Positions 63,048-64,000 of a DNA stretch of 64,000 nt are shown here, piece by piece (within the stretch, counting starts at the first letter, position 1; the number at the start of each line of letters is the position of its first letter). The notes beneath the pieces were generated by a model, which worked only from the letters and a program-made list of their open reading frames with translations, ran no database searches and was not told the DNA's origin. Source of the stretch: Linanthus parryae (Eukaryota > Streptophyta > Magnoliopsida > Ericales > Polemoniaceae); assembly GCA_023055425.1 (NCBI GenBank), contig JALGPY010000003.1, positions 75,119,491-75,183,490 on the forward strand, in the 5' to 3' direction. Made by a program: the position numbers and the translations under genes.

Positions 63048-64000
63048 CTAGAGCCAATCTGGCGCATCTCGTATGCCCATACTCCTAGTGTGCCCTTCAT
63101 GCTTCCACTGCGTGAGAGGCTTTGTAAGCGGGTCTGACAGATTATCATCTGTAGGAATCTTGCATATCCGAATGTCTCCTCTATCGATAATATCTCGAAT
63201 CAGGTGAAACTTCCTGAGCACGTGCTTGGACTTCTGGTGCGATCTGGGTTCCTTTGATTGCGCGATCGCCCCAGTGTTGTCACAGAACAACTTCACTGGA
63301 TCCGCAATGCTTGGAATCACACCAAGTTCAGAAACAAACTTTCTGATCCAAACAGCCTCCTTTGCTGCACCATTTGCAGCAATGTACTCAGCCTCTGTTG
63401 TAGAATCAGCTACCGTCTCTTGCTTGGAACTCTTCCAGCTCACCGCTGCTCCATTCAGGCAAAACACATATCCCGACTGTGATCTAAAGTCATCTCTGTC
63501 GGTTTGGAAGCTTGCATCAGTGTAACCCCTTACACGCAACTCTTCCTCACCGCCAAACATCAAGAAGGCATCCTTAGTTCTTCTTAAGTACTTTAGGATG
63601 TTCTTGACAGCAATCCAGTGACTCTCACCCGGATTGGATTGGTATCTGCTTGTCATACTCAAGGCATATGACACATCTGGTCTAGTACATAACATGGCGT
63701 ACATGATAGATCCTATGGCCGAGGCATAGGGAATCCTACTCATGCGTTCCTTCTCAATCTCGTTGGAAGGACAACCACTCTTCGAAAGAGTGATTCCATG
63801 TGACATGGGCAAGAATCCCTTCTTGGAATCTTGCATGTTGAACCGTTTCAACACCTTGTCAATATATGTACTTTGACTTAGGCCTAGCAACCTCTTAGAT
63901 CCTTCTCTATAGATCTTTATACCGAGTATATAGGCTGCTTCCCCTAAGTCTTTCATTGAGAAACACTTTCCTAGCCAATCTTTCACAGATTGCAGCATAG
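63048..64000 (-). CDS. Angela-type Copia pol, copy C: end of RT and RNase H (partial, runs off the window)
   Basis: The minus strand is open without a stop from the window edge to the TAG at 63048-63050, about 316 codons. It covers the RT end (MKDLGEAAYILGIKIYREGS), the connection, and RNase H with TDASFQTDRDDF, STTEAEYIAANG and DNTGAIAQSKEP. It closely matches copy A, but without A's TGA after the IYR segment. With matching LTRs, this is the best preserved element in the window. Whether it is intact depends on sequence outside. Confidence 0.88.
   Translation of the reverse strand, partial: MLQSVKDWLGKCFSMKDLGEAAYILGIKIYREGSKRLLGLSQSTYIDKVLKRFNMQDSKKGFLPMSHGITLSKSGCPSNEIEKERMSRIPYASAIGSIMYAMLCTRPDVSYALSMTSRYQSNPGESHWIAVKNILKYLRRTKDAFLMFGGEEELRVRGYTDASFQTDRDDFRSQSGYVFCLNGAAVSWKSSKQETVADSTTEAEYIAANGAAKEAVWIRKFVSELGVIPSIADPVKLFCDNTGAIAQSKEPRSHQKSKHVLRKFHLIRDIIDRGDIRICKIPTDDNLSDPLTKPLTQWKHEGHTRSMGIRDAPDWL

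Overview
This window is nuclear DNA of a flowering plant, most likely a eudicot. It is AT-rich, has GT-AG introns, carries plant-specific LTR-retrotransposon lineages (Angela, SIRE and Tat types), and holds one spliced plant housekeeping gene in a sea of mobile DNA. No bacterial, organellar or ribosomal genes were seen. Lineage names come from recognised protein and LTR motifs and have not been checked against a database.

Layout. 1-6319: 3' part of an Angela-type Copia element (A), with a gag-pol broken by one frameshift and three stops and a 1429-bp 3' LTR. 6320-7667: a Gypsy-type LTR remnant. 7668-12561: an older, 5'-truncated Angela relative (B) with its 3' LTR. 12562-20660: mostly anonymous, but it holds a decayed plant-mobile-domain (PMD) ORF on the minus strand (about 15.2-17.3 kb) next to an LTR-like block related to the Tat LTR at 50 kb. 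20673-22582: a Mutator-like element with 93-bp inverted ends, a 9-bp target duplication, a perfect 29-bp hairpin and a CRINKLY4-like receptor fragment. 22858-23018: a tRNA-derived SINE-like fragment. 23410-27528 (minus): the only intact host gene, a six-exon Nudix hydrolase of the NUDT25 (Ap4A hydrolase) type, 172 aa. 27.6-33.7 kb: intergenic DNA with a foldback MITE, a one-ended MULE with a GRF zinc-finger fragment, and a second complete MULE at 32275-33442. 33739-35315: a short non-autonomous LTR element with two 344-bp LTRs.

35.9-64 kb is a nested stack. A degenerate SIRE-type Copia element (about 35880-45104) carries an extra ORF after pol. Its 3' LTR is followed by a primer-binding-site-like sequence and the start of another gag. 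That gag is cut at 45180 by a minus-strand Gypsy element with a very long (3.6-kb) LTR and a tiny interior. The second LTR of this element is cut at 50058/50059 by a minus-strand Tat-type Gypsy element. The Tat pol is cut at 61604/61605 by a third Angela element (C, minus strand), which runs off the window. Insertion order is therefore SIRE-like, then long-LTR Gypsy, then Tat, then Angela.

The most unusual object is in the Tat element. Between its 3' LTR and pol, on the opposite strand (51423-55751), lies a gene-like PMD ORF with five ordinary-sized GT-AG introns whose flanking exons join in frame. It is spliced in the antisense direction only, so it needs its own transcript. It has decayed in this copy. 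A homologous PMD relic sits at 15-17 kb in the other orientation relative to the related LTR, and the SIRE element carries an unrelated extra ORF. Extra non-gag-pol ORFs are thus a recurring theme here.
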